This document shows, one piece after another, positions 1 through 11,770 of a stretch of DNA of 64,000 bases. Every line of letters starts with the position of its first letter. The stretch's first letter is position 1. The translations under genes and the position numbers were made by a program. The DNA is from Combretum micranthum (lineage: Eukaryota > Streptophyta > Magnoliopsida > Myrtales > Combretaceae), in NCBI GenBank assembly GCA_024138025.1, contig JAMXBD010000207.1, positions 62,001-126,000 on the forward strand, in the 5' to 3' direction. The notes under the pieces are model-generated. The model was not told where the DNA came from. It saw only the letters and a program-made list of their open reading frames with translations, and made no database searches.

Positions 1-1904
1 TCCCAATGACCCTGAAAACCAACATATGACAAGTGTTCTTTGATAAATACTTGCACCATCCTTCGTGACTCCTAAAAACATGCCTTTCTTTCTTCTCACA
101 ACCCACTCTGATGAGACTTGTCCTCTTCCGACATAGAAAGACGATAAAGTAGAGGAAGAATCAATTATAGGTAATTAGGTATGGCATAAGCCCCCTTTTT
201 CATTTTAAATAAGAATCCTTGTCATGTTTCTTATTTGATTTAGCAATTAGAAGCCCTAGTTAATAATCTAAAAAAATATTTACGAAATTGAAATACACAT
301 CTCTAACAATAACAAAATCTCAATATCCTATGCCTCGTATCGAACCACAAATTAATCTAAACAAACCTAGTGATTATAACTAATTGAATTGGGATTTCAA
401 ATGAATAAGGATGGGTTGATTTAGGTTTTTGTTAGAAAATCAATTAATGTTTCTTAGATAAATTTAAAATTAAACAAGTTGTAAGATTAACAAGTTAGGT
501 TACTATATAATTAATGAAATAGAATTAGATACAGATTATTAATTTTAAAAAGAAAAGAAATCTATATGAACAAACTCTTAAATTAAGCATAACAAGAAAA
601 CTCTATGTTAATGGACAATTAAAAGATGAATAAAAGAAAGCATGTCGGCTAAATCAGAGAGCTTAGCCACCCTTTCAACCGCTCCTTCAACGACCCTACC
701 ATTTGCTACCTTGTAAAACTCAATGAACTCGCCTTCCTCAATAAACCACCTAAAAGAACTATAAATAAGCACCTAAATTTAGAACTATAGCTAACTCAAA
801 TAACAATATGGATGACATGACTTATAATTACATGATAGGAATACAAAGCCGCCACGAAATTAGGTATGCAAATTACAGTCAACAAAGATGGCGATGGAGA
901 TTATATTGTCTATTATTACAAATGGAACATTTTGTGAAATGTTTATGGGCTTTTTATTTTTATATAATTATATTTATATTTTCAATTAGTTATTATACTC
1001 TTATTAATTTTTTTTATTAAGTTGATAAGAGAGTGTTATTTTTTTTTATATGACACTTATGGCCGGACGGTCATTAAAGTTCATATAAAAATATCTTTAT
1101 AATATTTTATTCAGTAGTGACTTGAAATTGAAATCAAATCTTTTCTCTGACAACTTTCTTTAATACTCTTTTTCTTACCCATTCTTCAAATCATGGCAAA
1201 CAAAAACCCTTTATTGAGTTAAATCGTCATATCAAATTGGCTTGATTTAATTTCCTTATTGGTTATGTTGTAGTGTCAGCAAGTTATTTTCAAAGCTTTT
1301 TTCGTAATCTTAATTGTGTTGTCATACCAACTAAGAGAGCCAAATCTTAATTTGTATTTCTTTAGTGTTGTCATATTTAAAGATTATACATTTATCTCCT
1401 TTTCTTTTTCTTGTTGATAAAAATCACAATACTTATATAAATTGAAATCCCAAAAATAAAAGAAAATTTTCTTTTCTTTCTTAGAATTTGTGGAGTGACT
1501 TTTGTCTATCTATTGGCTATGCTTGTAGGTTTAGTTTCTAAATTAATCGATGTGGATGGGATATTGGATTATTTAGTGTTGCCTGTATTTAAATGAATCT
1601 AGTTTACTAAAATTTTGGACCACTAAAATCTACATTTAAAAAAATTGTTTCCTGAAACCTACATAGTTGCTTCGAGCTTTCACCACATAATTAAAACGTT
1701 ATCTTGGAACTCGCACCATACTTTCAAAATCAGTATCATAAGAATTTGTGTATGAATTCCTCATTTTCAAAATTGTATCCTTAGTAGTTAGTACACTGTT
1801 GGTTTACACTTTCGTAATTGTTGCGTGAATTTTTAAAACCAATTCCTGGTTATATAGGTTACCTTCTTAAGGCTGCTACTTTTACCTTATTTTTGGCTCT
1901 GAGT
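1..1904. other. AT-rich intergenic DNA, no gene seen
   Basis: No convincing coding region, RNA gene or bounded element was recognised. Open frames are short, AT-rich and without family motifs. The first ~190 bases are less AT-rich than the rest and could be the edge of something outside the window, but I recognise nothing in them. Confidence 0.5.
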
Positions 1905-2283
1905 AGGGAAAAAAACTTGGGTCGAGTCTTGTATCGAAGATTTTTAGGGAAGGTGTAAGATTCACTATTGGATTTAGATAAAGTGGTAGGTTTGTTTAAA
2001 AAGACGTAGGTGTGATAGGTAAAAAATGATAGTTGTGGTAGGTTACATAGAAAAGATGTAGGTGATAGTCCAAAAAGTAATAGTTGGCGATGAATGACTT
2101 GACCCAAATAGATCCCGTAATAGAAGGTTTTGCTCCCGTTTGAATTTCATTTTTTTTTTTAAGATTGTCATCTAAACTTGAAGAAAATAGGAGAGCATAA
2201 GATTAAGTGTTACATGTTTTGCAGGGACATGATAAAAACTATGACGCCTTCAGGTTCAAAGCATAACTATCTTTACCCATATA

Positions 2284-2288
<5 letters not shown>

Positions 2289-2316
<28 letters not shown>
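2289..2316. repeat. (TA)n microsatellite
   Basis: Uninterrupted AT dinucleotide run of about 28 bases, inside the inverted-repeat element 1905-3742. Confidence 0.95.
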
Positions 2317-2319
<3 letters not shown>

Positions 2320-3090
2320 AAAGGATCATTTCGGTAATTAGGCTTTTGGCCCATTTAATGTCATAAGATAGTCTTCTGAGTTAGTAATGGCTTAAAAGAC
2401 AGAATCCAATAAGGATGTCATTGAAAGACTTGAGTTGGTAGGCTTGGAGAAGGGATTATCGAACTAGTTCACTCTGCTCTCGACCTATTTCGATTTTCTC
2501 ATACATGAAAAATAAGCTCCAAAAATATATTCTTTGATTAATTTGGGTTTTATTTGAATAAAATAGGGCTTATATTGACTAAAATAAGTTTTTGTATTTT
2601 TATATTGAAAATGAACTTATTTTTTATAATAAAAGTGATCAAGTCCATTTCCTGCCAACCCACTACTATTAAAAAAAAAAGGAGGCTTCAATATTAGCCG
2701 TCAGATTATTATAAAAATGATTTAATGATCACCAACAATAGTTGACCTCAATCGTTCATTTGAGTTTTATCCAATGGTTGGCTTCAATTTTCGCTATCTA
2801 TGAATAAAAGGCTTCGCCTCTCATTTGGGGTGGAATTCTGCATATTGCTAAGATCGAGAACAACGTTGAAACTTTGTTGAAATAACTCTAGAAAGAATCA
2901 AAGCAAAGCAACAGTCGAATCTTTCTGATTTGATTTTCTATCACATTTGCGCACTCGAGAAACCGGGTTTACTGTTCTCATCTCATGTCTCTCTTTGCAA
3001 CATCTCTATACATGTCATCAATTAGAACTTCTCGCAGGTCGATGTCATGCTTATCGCATGATCGGGAGCTACAGCAACCCCCTCCCTCAC

Positions 3091-3093
<3 letters not shown>

Positions 3094-3129
<36 letters not shown>
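3094..3129. repeat. (TA)n microsatellite
   Basis: Uninterrupted TA run of about 36 bases. It produces spurious Tyr-Ile repeat peptides in several frames. Confidence 0.95.
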
Positions 3130-3132
<3 letters not shown>

Positions 3133-3828
3133 TCAACCTCATCATAAATCTTTTTTTCTCTAGCCTTGATCTATTCAACAATCGCACTCACATTTGCCTT
3201 TGACTTTGACGACTCAAACAACAAATTCAGCATGCTTGAATAGAGCAAGCAAGAGAAAGAACGCTTGGATTGAGAGAGAGATTGATGAGAGTTAAAGAGA
3301 TAGGATCGAAAGATTAGCCGAAAGTTAGAAAAGAGATAGAGCATGCTTAATGTGAGGGAAAAAAATAATATAAAAGTGATGATAAGAATGAGAGCAAGTG
3401 CTAATGGAAAGAAATGAATTGTGTTTGTGTGAGAATCAAAGAGAGGGATGAGCAAGAGAGATGGAAGACATTGAATAAAGAGAAGGTGTTTTGGTGAGAA
3501 AATCTCAACTAAATTGATGAGCATAAGTAGGGCATCTACTTGGGTCAAGTCATTGATGTACTACACTTATCACTTTTTTGCTCAACCACCTATAATTTTT
3601 ACACATAACCTACCATATTTTTTAACCTATCACACCTACAACTTTTTAAACAAACCTATAACTTTATACAAGATCCAACGTGGATTTTACATCTTTCCTA
3701 TAAGTATCCATATAAAACTTGATCCAAGTTTTTCCCACATAAGTTGTGGATTTTCTTTTTTTTTCCCCTCCCCAATAAAAAGGAAACTTTATCAATAAAG
3801 AAGAAAGAAGCGAACTTAGTCTTGAGGC

Positions 3829-4690
3829 TTATTTTGTAACAGATAGAATAAAGAAGATGGCAGTACCGATGCCGTTGTAACCATGCACATGACCTTTTTG
3901 CCTTGGGTAGCTACCTAATAAGGTTGTGTGTTCCTTTGCACTTAACTTTTTTTTTTTTTTTTTGGCCGGTGCTTTACACTTAACTGAAGGTAAATAAAAT
4001 GACTCAAAACAACATCTCAAGTTATTAATAAACAAACAACATGATGTATTCTTTAGTGCCACTGTCGGATTTGCCAAGCTCTGATACAAGACAGAGGAAT
4101 CGATTTTCACGATAATTGTTGCCACTATTCTAATGACAGCTTTTTTAGCATTACATTCAACAATTGAATTAGTGTTTCATTTGATAATTGACTGCTCTGG
4201 AGGCAACCATTGATAATTCGAAAATGGTTTTAGATGGTTTCGCATTTAAAGAACCTGATCCTGCAATAACATGCTGCCAAGCTTTATAAGATTAAAGTTC
4301 ATTCGAGGATAGCCTGACTCTTTTAATAGTAGAATAAAGATTTGGAAACTCATTATTAAAGAAGCATTTCCTTTAATTTTTTTTTCCAAATTTTCCATGC
4401 CGTTATTGCTAGGGAAGAAATAAGATGCCTCTGGTTACAACCAGTTTAGACATCGTGTTATTGCTAACACATTAATATGCAAACCAAAGAGACTAAACCG
4501 CACAGCACCGGTCCAAGCACATAAAAGTAGGGTATACTCAATTGCTTTATATTTATTACAAAAAAAACACATGGAAGATCTTTCTAGATATCTTGTTTTT
4601 AATAAATTTCCATTCGTAACAATAGAATTAAAGCAAATGCGCCATAAAAAGCATTTAATATACCATACAAATTTCCACAATCTATTCTCA
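3829..4690 (-). pseudogene. LINE-type retrotransposon remnant (RT zinc-binding / RNase H region)
   Basis: The clearest part is 4435-4680 on the minus strand. Its translation has the pattern of the reverse-transcriptase zinc-binding domain (zf-RVT) of plant LINEs: WKFVWYIKCFLWRICFN, then CFFCNKYKAIEYTLLLCAW. The two CxxC cysteines and the final cysteine remain, but the usual histidine is Tyr. Downstream on the same strand (4125-3829) is a frame that may be the decayed RNase H-like tail; this part is weak. No intact endonuclease or RT core is present. It is a dead 3' fragment. Confidence 0.5.
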
Positions 4691-4743
4691 ACTAGAAACG
4701 AAGAAGAGACTCTGTAGGCTATTATTTTTGTTCATTTTCCCCA

Positions 4744-5324
4744 TAGGGTGATATAGCTTAACTAAAAGCTATGTAAAAAAATTGATAAAATCGAACTAAA
4801 ATTAGAAAATCAATTCGAAAAAAAAAAAGATAGGTAACTAGTCCATCAGTCTTGGTTTAGATTAAGAATTTTTAATTTTTTCAGTTATTGTTTTGATTTT
4901 TGACTATAAAAAACCGATGGTTTCAATTAACCGTCCAATATTAATAAATATATTATATAAAATTAATCTTTTAAAAAATATAAATTGATAAAGAAAGAAA
5001 GTTAGAAACCTAATTCCTTCTTTTTGCCACAGCCATCCTCACTCTACTCAGTCTCCGACCATCTGACTACCCATAACTCTACCCACCCAATGACAACCAC
5101 TTGAACCGCAACCATCTTTCATCTTTACCTAGTAAGTTCATAATATACATATAATTAAGTATGGTTTGAACTTTCTTTCCGGTGAGTTTTCATACATCTC
5201 AATATGCTCTCTTTGAAAGAGAATATTTTTCGGAGGTATCAAGTATAGTGTCTTCTTATTGTGTGGGGATCATCTATTACTTTAATGGTGTACCTTCCTA
5301 TGTCATCTTTGTCTACGATTGTAG

Positions 5325-5355
<31 letters not shown>

Positions 5356-5675
5356 CCCCAAAATTCAAGAATTGAAAAAGGGAAGTTAGTTAATAAATTA
5401 ATGGTATAATATCTTTTTCATTAATAAAAAATGAGTAATCAACATTGGCCACGAAATTGCAGTTGAAAAAATGATTAACCGTAACTTTTGCTTAGCCATT
5501 ATGTTGAATGGTAAAAAATTGAAATCTAAAAAATTAACCAAAAAACGGTAGCCGTTAGGTGATTAATCATTATTAATGGACTGATTATGGTTTGAGATAT
5601 TAAAATAACTTATTATTATGGTCCGGTTCAAAAAATAGGATCATGGTTCAGTTAATCGAATAGTGAACACCTCTA
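4744..5675. mobile_element. Possible degenerate hAT-type MITE
   Basis: The right end, read inward, begins TAGAGGTGTTCACTATTCG and continues with GGTTAACTGAACC-like motifs typical of non-autonomous hAT ends. The left end at 4744 begins TAGGGTGATATAG and its flank carries AACCGA-type motifs in the opposite sense. The 8-bp flanks (tttcccca and cctaccat) do not match, so the left border is uncertain. A (TA)n tract lies at 5329-5355. Confidence 0.35.
5329..5355. repeat. (TA)n microsatellite
   Basis: About 26 bases of uninterrupted TA. Confidence 0.95.
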
Positions 5676-5896
5676 CCTACCATGTTCAAGGGCTAAAAAT
5701 TCTTTTGTCTTCTAACTCCACATTAATAAAAGTAGTTTCTTAAATAGCCAAAGAATCATAGATAAATCGTTTGGCGTTTGGAAATGGATCCTACTTATTT
5801 ATGTTTTCTCAATTTTCATGCTATTAAAAACTTGAGCAATTTTAAGTATTAATTTGTAAATTGTGAGAAATTGAGTGTCCAAATCTGGGAAGTTTG

Positions 5897-5898
<2 letters not shown>

Positions 5899-5942
<44 letters not shown>
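5899..5942. repeat. Compound (GT)n(GA)n microsatellite
   Basis: A GT run of about 16 bases passes directly into a GA run of about 28 bases. The 620 bases around it (5676-6295) hold no other recognisable feature. Confidence 0.95.
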
Positions 5943-5947
<5 letters not shown>

Positions 5948-6295
5948 GTATATCTAAATTAGCGAAGAAGTGTCCACTTGCATAACTTTGAAGAGGAAAT
6001 GAGTGTTTTTGAAAGTGAAAGTAAATAGAGAAAGAAAGACAATCTACTATTGAAATAGCTACTATAATAGTACCAAAGTCAATGAGCAAAATCATTAACA
6101 AAAAGGAATTTTTAATAGTTACTTTTCAATCAATATATATGATAATTTCATAATCATGTCAAGAATATAAATAGAATAGGATACAGTATCATATGAGTAC
6201 TATAAACTTAAACATTATCTCTTAGTTGAACTACCCTTTTACAAGAGTGTGTGTGTGTGTAAGGTAAATTACATATAAAGATATAAATATTTAAG

Positions 6296-6630
6296 GGTAA
6301 GTTCATTTAATATATCAATGTTTCGAAACGTTAGAAAAAATAATCAACTTTTGGAGATAAATTCATTTAAGGTATCTATGTTTCAAGTTGTTAAAAAAAA
6401 TGTATCAATGTATTGCAAAATAAGTCAAATAAGATATCAATAATTGACCAATTATAGAAAATTAAGAAAACTTAATTGAAAACTAATCGAAAGTTTGATA
6501 CCTTAAATAAACTTTACAAAAAGTTGATGCTTCATTTGATTAACTTTGTGAAATGTTGATTCTTTTTTTTTTTTATCACTTGAAACGTTGATACCTTAAA
6601 TAAAATTAAATCCAAACGTTGATATTTTTT
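6296..6630. repeat. Foldback (MITE-like) repeat
   Basis: Motifs of the form ATTTAAGGTATCTATGTTTCAAGT on the left recur inverted on the right as ACTTGAAACGTTGATACCTTAAAT. Several partial copies of the same motif lie between them, so the stretch can fold on itself. No target duplication was identified. Confidence 0.45.
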
Positions 6631-7532
6631 CGCATAACTCAACCTATATATAGGTAAAATTTGTAATCTCGTAATTTTTCGACTAAACTTTAGCCTTTAA
6701 GACTTTAGTAGTTTTTTCTACTATCTTTCCCTTTTTTTTTTTTTTTTTTTTGCTAAGAAAACTTTCATAGTTTGATTCCTGATTTTAAGCCAATTCTTTG
6801 AACATAAATCATAGCATGGCATCATGTTACAATTTTGTGTGGAAGAAATCATTATGAAGTGGTTAATTTATTATGGGAAAATTCCTTCCATTTATCTTGT
6901 TGTCATGATTTTAGACCCTTGCTATCATATAGAATGCCTCGATGTTTATGTAATTTAATATTATGAATATGTTGATGTATTATGCATACACAACTAATGC
7001 TACAAATGTATGTCATGTAATCCAAGTGCTAACTTAGTTCACTAAAGGGTTATCTTCTCAATTTTCAATTATATATGGTGGTTAAGTTTTAGTAAGTTAT
7101 CCCTTTTAACCAATACCACTAAGGGGGACACCCTTAACAATTCCCCTATTCCTAATAGTTTGACAAGGTGGGGCAGGAAATTGGTCATATACAGAATTTG
7201 ACAACTATTTTACCATTACTTTTAAATATGCTGATAGTGTTGCCATTTATAGCTTAATCATCTTGGATTGATTTAGAGGCATAAGAATACTTTCTTGATA
7301 CTATCTATTATGGTTTGTCAAGTTCTAGCAACTTTGGCGTCAATAATTGTTGTAACAACAATTAGCATTAGAAGGCTTAACTTAGACAACGATTAGGCCT
7401 CTTCATCGTTTGTGTTTACTAAAGCACTTGCTTGTGTTAAAGATTGGTATTAAGTAGAAAAGTGGGAATAAGAAGCATGTGACATGTCTAATTTTAAAAA
7501 TGAGTAAGCGTTTTGGTACGTCTACTTTGAAA
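6631..7532. other. AT-rich intergenic DNA
   Basis: Contains a T homopolymer near 6730-6751 and no gene or bounded element that I can recognise. Confidence 0.5.
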
Positions 7533-8099
7533 CAATTTTGCAAACAAGCTGAACTGCTCGCAAGCCACTCAAACTTGACTCGGTTAAACTTGTGAACATG
7601 CTCGAAAATTGGCTCATGAACAGACTCGTTAATTAATAAGCTTGTTGACAGATTTGTTAGTTTTATATTTATAATATATTATATCTCAATATAAATAAAA
7701 AACACAAAGTAAATTTTATTTAATATATATATTTTGTGGCTCTTATATATTAATTTTTAGGTTTAAGAGGAAAAAAAAAGGAAAACAAACCATCTAAATG
7801 AGTTGAATTTGAACTTAAATTTTAGACTTGATAAAAGTTCGGCTAGACTTAGTGAAAAGCTCAACTTAGCTTGATCTTGTTTATCAACAAGCTGAGCATG
7901 AACTCAAAATAAAACTTTTTGGTTAAATGAGTTAAGCTCAAGCCTCAATTCCAAAACTTGTTTAGTTAAATGAGTTGAGCTCATGCCTCAATTTTAGGCT
8001 CGATAAAAAATTCTACTTGAATTTGAGCTTAATAATTTTTAAATGAGCTAAACTCGAACTAGAAAAAGTTTTGCTTGATTTAGGTCATTTTGAGTATTA
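7533..8099. mobile_element. Degenerate hAT-like element, TAGGGCTGCAAACGAG family (copy 1)
   Basis: The interior is full of GAGCTCGA/TGAGCTTAA-type motifs shared with the elements at 10069-11606, 12481-13058 and 30539-31006. The left end still reads GCAAACAAGCTGAACT, and the right end is a decayed form of GCTCGTTTGCAGCCCTA. The outermost bases and the target duplication are lost, so the borders are by homology with the other copies. Confidence 0.45.
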
Positions 8100-8473
8100 G
8101 TTATCACTAGCTCTTTTCCCTTTTCTAGCATCTATATATACATCTGGCTCCTCTCTTCTCAAGATAGGAATGTGACCTACTCTTAATAGCAAAGCTATAA
8201 TATTTTTCTTTTATCATATTTTTCTAGTTGATTTATGATTAATAATAAATTAAAAAATTAAAATATATGCATATACTTTTTGTTAATTTTTTATTACTAT
8301 TGAAAGTATTACTATTACAAAAAAATTTAGTGTAAAATGATACTAATACAAGACTTATGAAGCTCATATATATTTATATATACATACATATGTATATTAG
8401 AAAACTCTATTAAAAAATATGAGGATATAATAGAGAAATGTAGTTCTTAAAGTATGAACAGGGCATTCTTGAG

Positions 8474-9405
8474 TAGGGGTGTGCACAGTACTGTTCGGTT
8501 CGGTTTGCACATCAAACCAAACCGAACCATATTTTACAGTTCGATTTTTCTGTTAATTTCAAACCTAACCATACGATTCAGTTTATAATTTTTTCAAATC
8601 GAATAAAAGGGTTCGTTTTGTGGTTCCAACGGTTTTTTTTCATAAAATTGAAAATATATTATATCAAAAAACTTCCATTATATATTTCTTATCACTAATG
8701 CAAATATAAACAACAATATTTTAAAATAATCATTTAGCAAATAAACATGTAAAACTTATAGGAAGGAAGGGATTTTATCTATTATAAAATTATAATTATG
8801 ACTAGTCTCATTTTTCTTTAATTATCTTGAACTATAATGATATACTAGACTTTATCCCAAATAAGACATAAAATTTAATTCGTTGTATACTTCTAACTAA
8901 TATATTACCAATTATATAAATAAATAAGTAACTAAATAATAGAGGTAGATTAATTGGTAAGACAAATGGAAAAGAAATATGCAGGAGTTATAATACTAAA
9001 GGTTAAAATATAAAATCTATCTTACTTATAAACAACATAACAATTACAACATATTATGAAAAATCTAATTTTATTCTAATAAATAACACATATCTAAGTC
9101 ATAAATTTTAAAAAATTAATTGTTTTTAAAATTTGTGATGTAGATATGTATCATTAATAAAACATTAAGAGTTAAAATAATATGTTTATTTTTTTAACAT
9201 ATAAAAATGGTTTGGTTTGGTTCTTTTCCAACCATACGGTTCGGTTCATGATCCCAAATCGAACCGCGAACCGTTTGCTCTTCATCAAACCGAACTGAGA
9301 ATCGAATAGTCCCAAAAAAGAACTGAAATTTTGGTTCGGTCCGGTCTGGTCCTGTTCGGTTCACGGTTCGATCCACGGTTCGGTCAATTTATTTACACAG
9401 CCCTA
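8474..9405. mobile_element. hAT-type non-autonomous DNA transposon with perfect 8-bp TSD
   Basis: The left end is TAGGGGTGTGCACAGTAC and the right end, read inward, is TAGGGCTGTGTAAATAA. Flanks 8466-8473 and 9406-9413 are both ttcttgag, an exact 8-bp target duplication, which is the hAT signature. Subterminal regions are rich in GGTTCGGTT/AACCGAACC motifs in opposite orientations at the two ends, as expected for clustered transposase-binding sites. The 932-bp element has an AT-rich core and no transposase motif, so it must depend on an autonomous relative. Confidence 0.85.
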
Positions 9406-9501
9406 TTCTTGAGGACCTCAGGATGCTCTTCAGTACCTTCTCTCTCCTTTTTTTTTTCTTTTCCACTTAAACAGTTTCTCTGTGTGGGTTCATTTCAATT
9501 A

Positions 9502-9710
9502 TGTTTGGATTGTCTTATTTTTATCTATATTATATTTTTATCTAATCTACATATATGACTTATCTATATCATATTGGTCTCATATTTATTTATTCAATTT
9601 ATGAGTAAAACTGTTAGTTTTTAATTTGCATCTATTTCTTAACAAATATAAGTTTAAAGATGATAAAAATATGATATTAAAATGATTAGAATAAGATGAA
9701 ACAAACAAAT
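9502..9710. repeat. TTTGGATT-family MITE, copy 1
   Basis: Starts ATGTTTGGATTGTC followed by TTATTTTTATC and ends with the decayed inverse (GATGAAACAAACAAAT). Related copies lie at 12203-12366, 44221-44365, 47418-47600 and 53850-54032. The family consensus end is about TTTGGATTGTCTGATTTTT. Confidence 0.45.
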
Positions 9711-9830
9711 TAAAAGAGGATAAGCTGAGCTAGAATGTTGAACTAAAGGCTATCTTGCCTGGTCTGAACAATATCTAGACTACTAGACATTGCACAGCTG
9801 GTTATTTCTAAAGATAAAGAGGACTAAACG

Positions 9831-10040
9831 TGTGATATCTCTTAAATATAAAGTAATAGAACTTTAATCATTGAGGTGCCTTTTGGTATAATGGCTTAGA
9901 AAGAACTCTAAAGTTAAGCGTACTAAGTTAGGAGTACTCCCAGGATAGGTGACCTGAGATAGCTGGTATTAAGGACAAAACCATGCAGCATCTTGCCAAA
10001 ATAGATAATACCTTAATGGGAGGAGTTTTGGGTCGTTATA
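9831..10040 (+). repeat. Cassandra left LTR
   Basis: About 210 bases. The 5S-like part runs 9902-9966. The remainder parallels the right LTR at about 75 to 80 percent by eye. The final bases are TA where CA is expected. Confidence 0.8.
9902..9966 (+). pseudogene. 5S rRNA-like segment in Cassandra LTR
   Basis: Contains AGAACTCTAAAGTTAAGCG (box A region) and GGATAGGTGACCT (box C region), clearly 5S-derived but diverged from functional plant 5S. It is part of the LTR and presumably served as an RNA polymerase III internal promoter. It is not a functional rRNA gene. Confidence 0.8.
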
Positions 10041-10042
10041 AG

Positions 10043-10054
10043 TGGAATCAGAGC
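10043..10054 (+). promoter_or_regulatory. Cassandra primer-binding site (tRNA-iMet)
   Basis: TGGAATCAGAGC matches the plant TGGTATCAGAGC primer-binding site at 11 of 12 positions and lies two bases after the left LTR. Confidence 0.8.
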
Positions 10055-10068
10055 AATTCACTAGCTGA

Positions 10069-11606
10069 TAGGGCTGCAAACGAGTTGAACTATTTGTGAG
10101 CCACTCAAGCTCGGTTCGCTTCAGGCTTGATTTGGTTCGAGCTCTATAAGTAAATGAGATGAGCCGAGTCCAAGCCCAAAGTAAAGCTTGTTTATCTAAA
10201 CAAACTGAGCTCGAGTTTTGATTTAGGCTCATGATTCAGCTTGTGAATAAGCTCATTTAGGCTTGTGAACAAGCTTGCGACTAAGCTCATTAATAGGCAC
10301 GTTAATAAGCTAATTTTTTTATGCATGATATATTATCTATAACTATATAATAAAAACAATACAAATTAATTTCTATTTAATAATAATGTATATGTATTAT
10401 AAAAATACTTATTATATATTATATTTTAGGTTTTAAAAAATGAAAAACATCTATCTAAATGAGTTAAGCTCGAGCTTAAATTTCAAGCCCGATATAAAGC
10501 TCATTAGCATGGTTGTCAAACTCGCGAGTCTACTCGTACGTTTCTACGAGTTTACGAGTTGATGATGATATTTCGATTCAACTCGCATTCAAAATCGTTT
10601 TTTGAGTAAACTCGTAAGTAGAATCGTAGAATCGTGAGTAGAAACGGTAGAATCGGTGGTAGAATCGGTAGTAGAATCGTAAGTAGAATCGTAGTAAAAT
10701 CTTAAAGTTATAATTTTACACTTTTTTTTTTCTATTTGAACTTTAAAAATGCAATCAATTTAATATATTTAAATTTAGGGTTTTTGGGGTTGGTTCTTGA
10801 TATTTTTCTTAATCTAACTTAATTTTAGTTTTTTTAATATTTTTTCCTTTTATTTCCTTTTTTTTATTTTTTAGAGAGTTATTTTCTTTTAGGTTATATA
10901 CTATGATATATTTTGAACATTTTGAATGAAAATTAAACTAATATATACATTGCTATGTTTTTCTCTTTTTTAATAATTTTCTATCTATAAATATATTTGC
11001 CATAAATATAATGATTTTTTGTGTAAATATATAGTGAACATGAAAATATTCATTACTACACAAAACAAGCTACTCACACATGATAATTTAAATGATTTGT
11101 AATACATCTTAATAATTATAGATTATGAATCATTATTAAATAAAAATAATTATTTTAATTATAAAATTGCAGTAAATATATTAATGACAGTATGTGAATT
11201 ATGATTGATAAAACTTAAATTTTGGTTGTACATAATTAATTTAATACTAAATTCTTTATTTTCATAATTTATTTAAAGATTTATTATTTCAGTAAGTACA
11301 TCAATAGTTTTTGTAAGTAAATTTACATTAGTTGTAGAATCTTACGATTCTACGTTTCTATTTTACGTTTCGATTCTATGGACCCCTTAGCGATTCTAGG
11401 TAGAAACTCGAGTTTGACAACCATGCTCATTAGAATCAATAAAAAGCCTAGCTCTAGCTCTAGCTCTAACTCTAGCTCTAGCTCGAGCTCGAGCTCGAGC
11501 CTCAATTTCAGACTCTATAAAAAGCTCGACTCGAGCTTGCTAAATTTTAAATTAACCGAGCTCAAGCTTTTAAAAGCTCGGCTTGGCTTGGCTTGTTTGA
11601 GCCTTA
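10069..11606. mobile_element. hAT-like element, TAGGGCTGCAAACGAG family (copy 2), inserted in Cassandra
   Basis: The left end is TAGGGCTGCAAACGAG. The right end is CTTGTTTGAGCCTTA, a decayed inverse of it. Flanks ctagctga (10061-10068) and ttagccaa (11607-11614) match at 5 of 8 positions, and all differences are transitions, consistent with an old 8-bp TSD. Subterminal DNA is dense in GAGCTCGAG-type motifs, including a degenerate (GCTCTA)n/(GCTCGA)n run at 11447-11500. A second hAT element (10508-11425) interrupts it; without that copy it would be about 0.61 kb. No transposase is encoded. Confidence 0.65.
10508..11425. mobile_element. hAT-type element with CATGGTTGTCAAACTCG ends and exact 8-bp TSD
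   Basis: The ends are CATGGTTGTCAAACTCG and its inverse CGAGTTTGACAACCATG. Both flanks (10500-10507 and 11426-11433) read ctcattag, an exact 8-bp duplication. Subterminal regions have GAATCGTAGAATCG-type repeats in opposite senses. The 918-bp body has no transposase. It is nested in the hAT-like element 10069-11606, so it is the youngest layer. The element at 41354-42277 appears to be a diverged sister. Confidence 0.85.
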
Positions 11607-11770
11607 TTAGCCAAAAGTAGGGAAGCTAGTATTGTACAAGACAAAGTACCTTAGGGTGAGTGTACCTCTTGAGTCTGTATGGATTATCATTAATGTCCTT
11701 CCCGCTAGGTGTGGTTCTGAACTTATGAAATGAAACTAACAAGGAAATTAGTTCTGTAAATGGAGGAATA

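Larger units (their letters stand above)
1905..3742. mobile_element. Diverged element with ~220-bp terminal inverted repeats (MULE-like candidate)
   Basis: The segment 1905-2115 is repeated in inverse orientation at 3518-3742. Both ends carry GGGAAAAA-CTTGG at the outside and TGACTTGACCCAA at the inside, and the two arms translate into related peptides on opposite strands. By eye the arms are roughly 70 percent identical, so the insertion is old. The interior holds two (TA)n microsatellites and a purine-rich stretch (3235-3510) but no transposase motif. Long inverted repeats suggest a non-autonomous Mutator-like element. No clean target duplication was found, so the superfamily is inferred. 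Confidence 0.5.

Noticed and set aside
2947..3203. Frames with Tyr-Ile repeats on both strands
   Set aside because: Produced by the (TA)n microsatellite.
5799..6101. 100-residue minus-strand frame
   Set aside because: Its Ser-Leu and Thr-His repeats come from the (GT)n(GA)n microsatellite.
11378..11620. Serine-rich 80-residue frame
   Set aside because: It is the translation of the (GCTCTA)n/(GCTCGA)n subterminal array of a hAT-like element.
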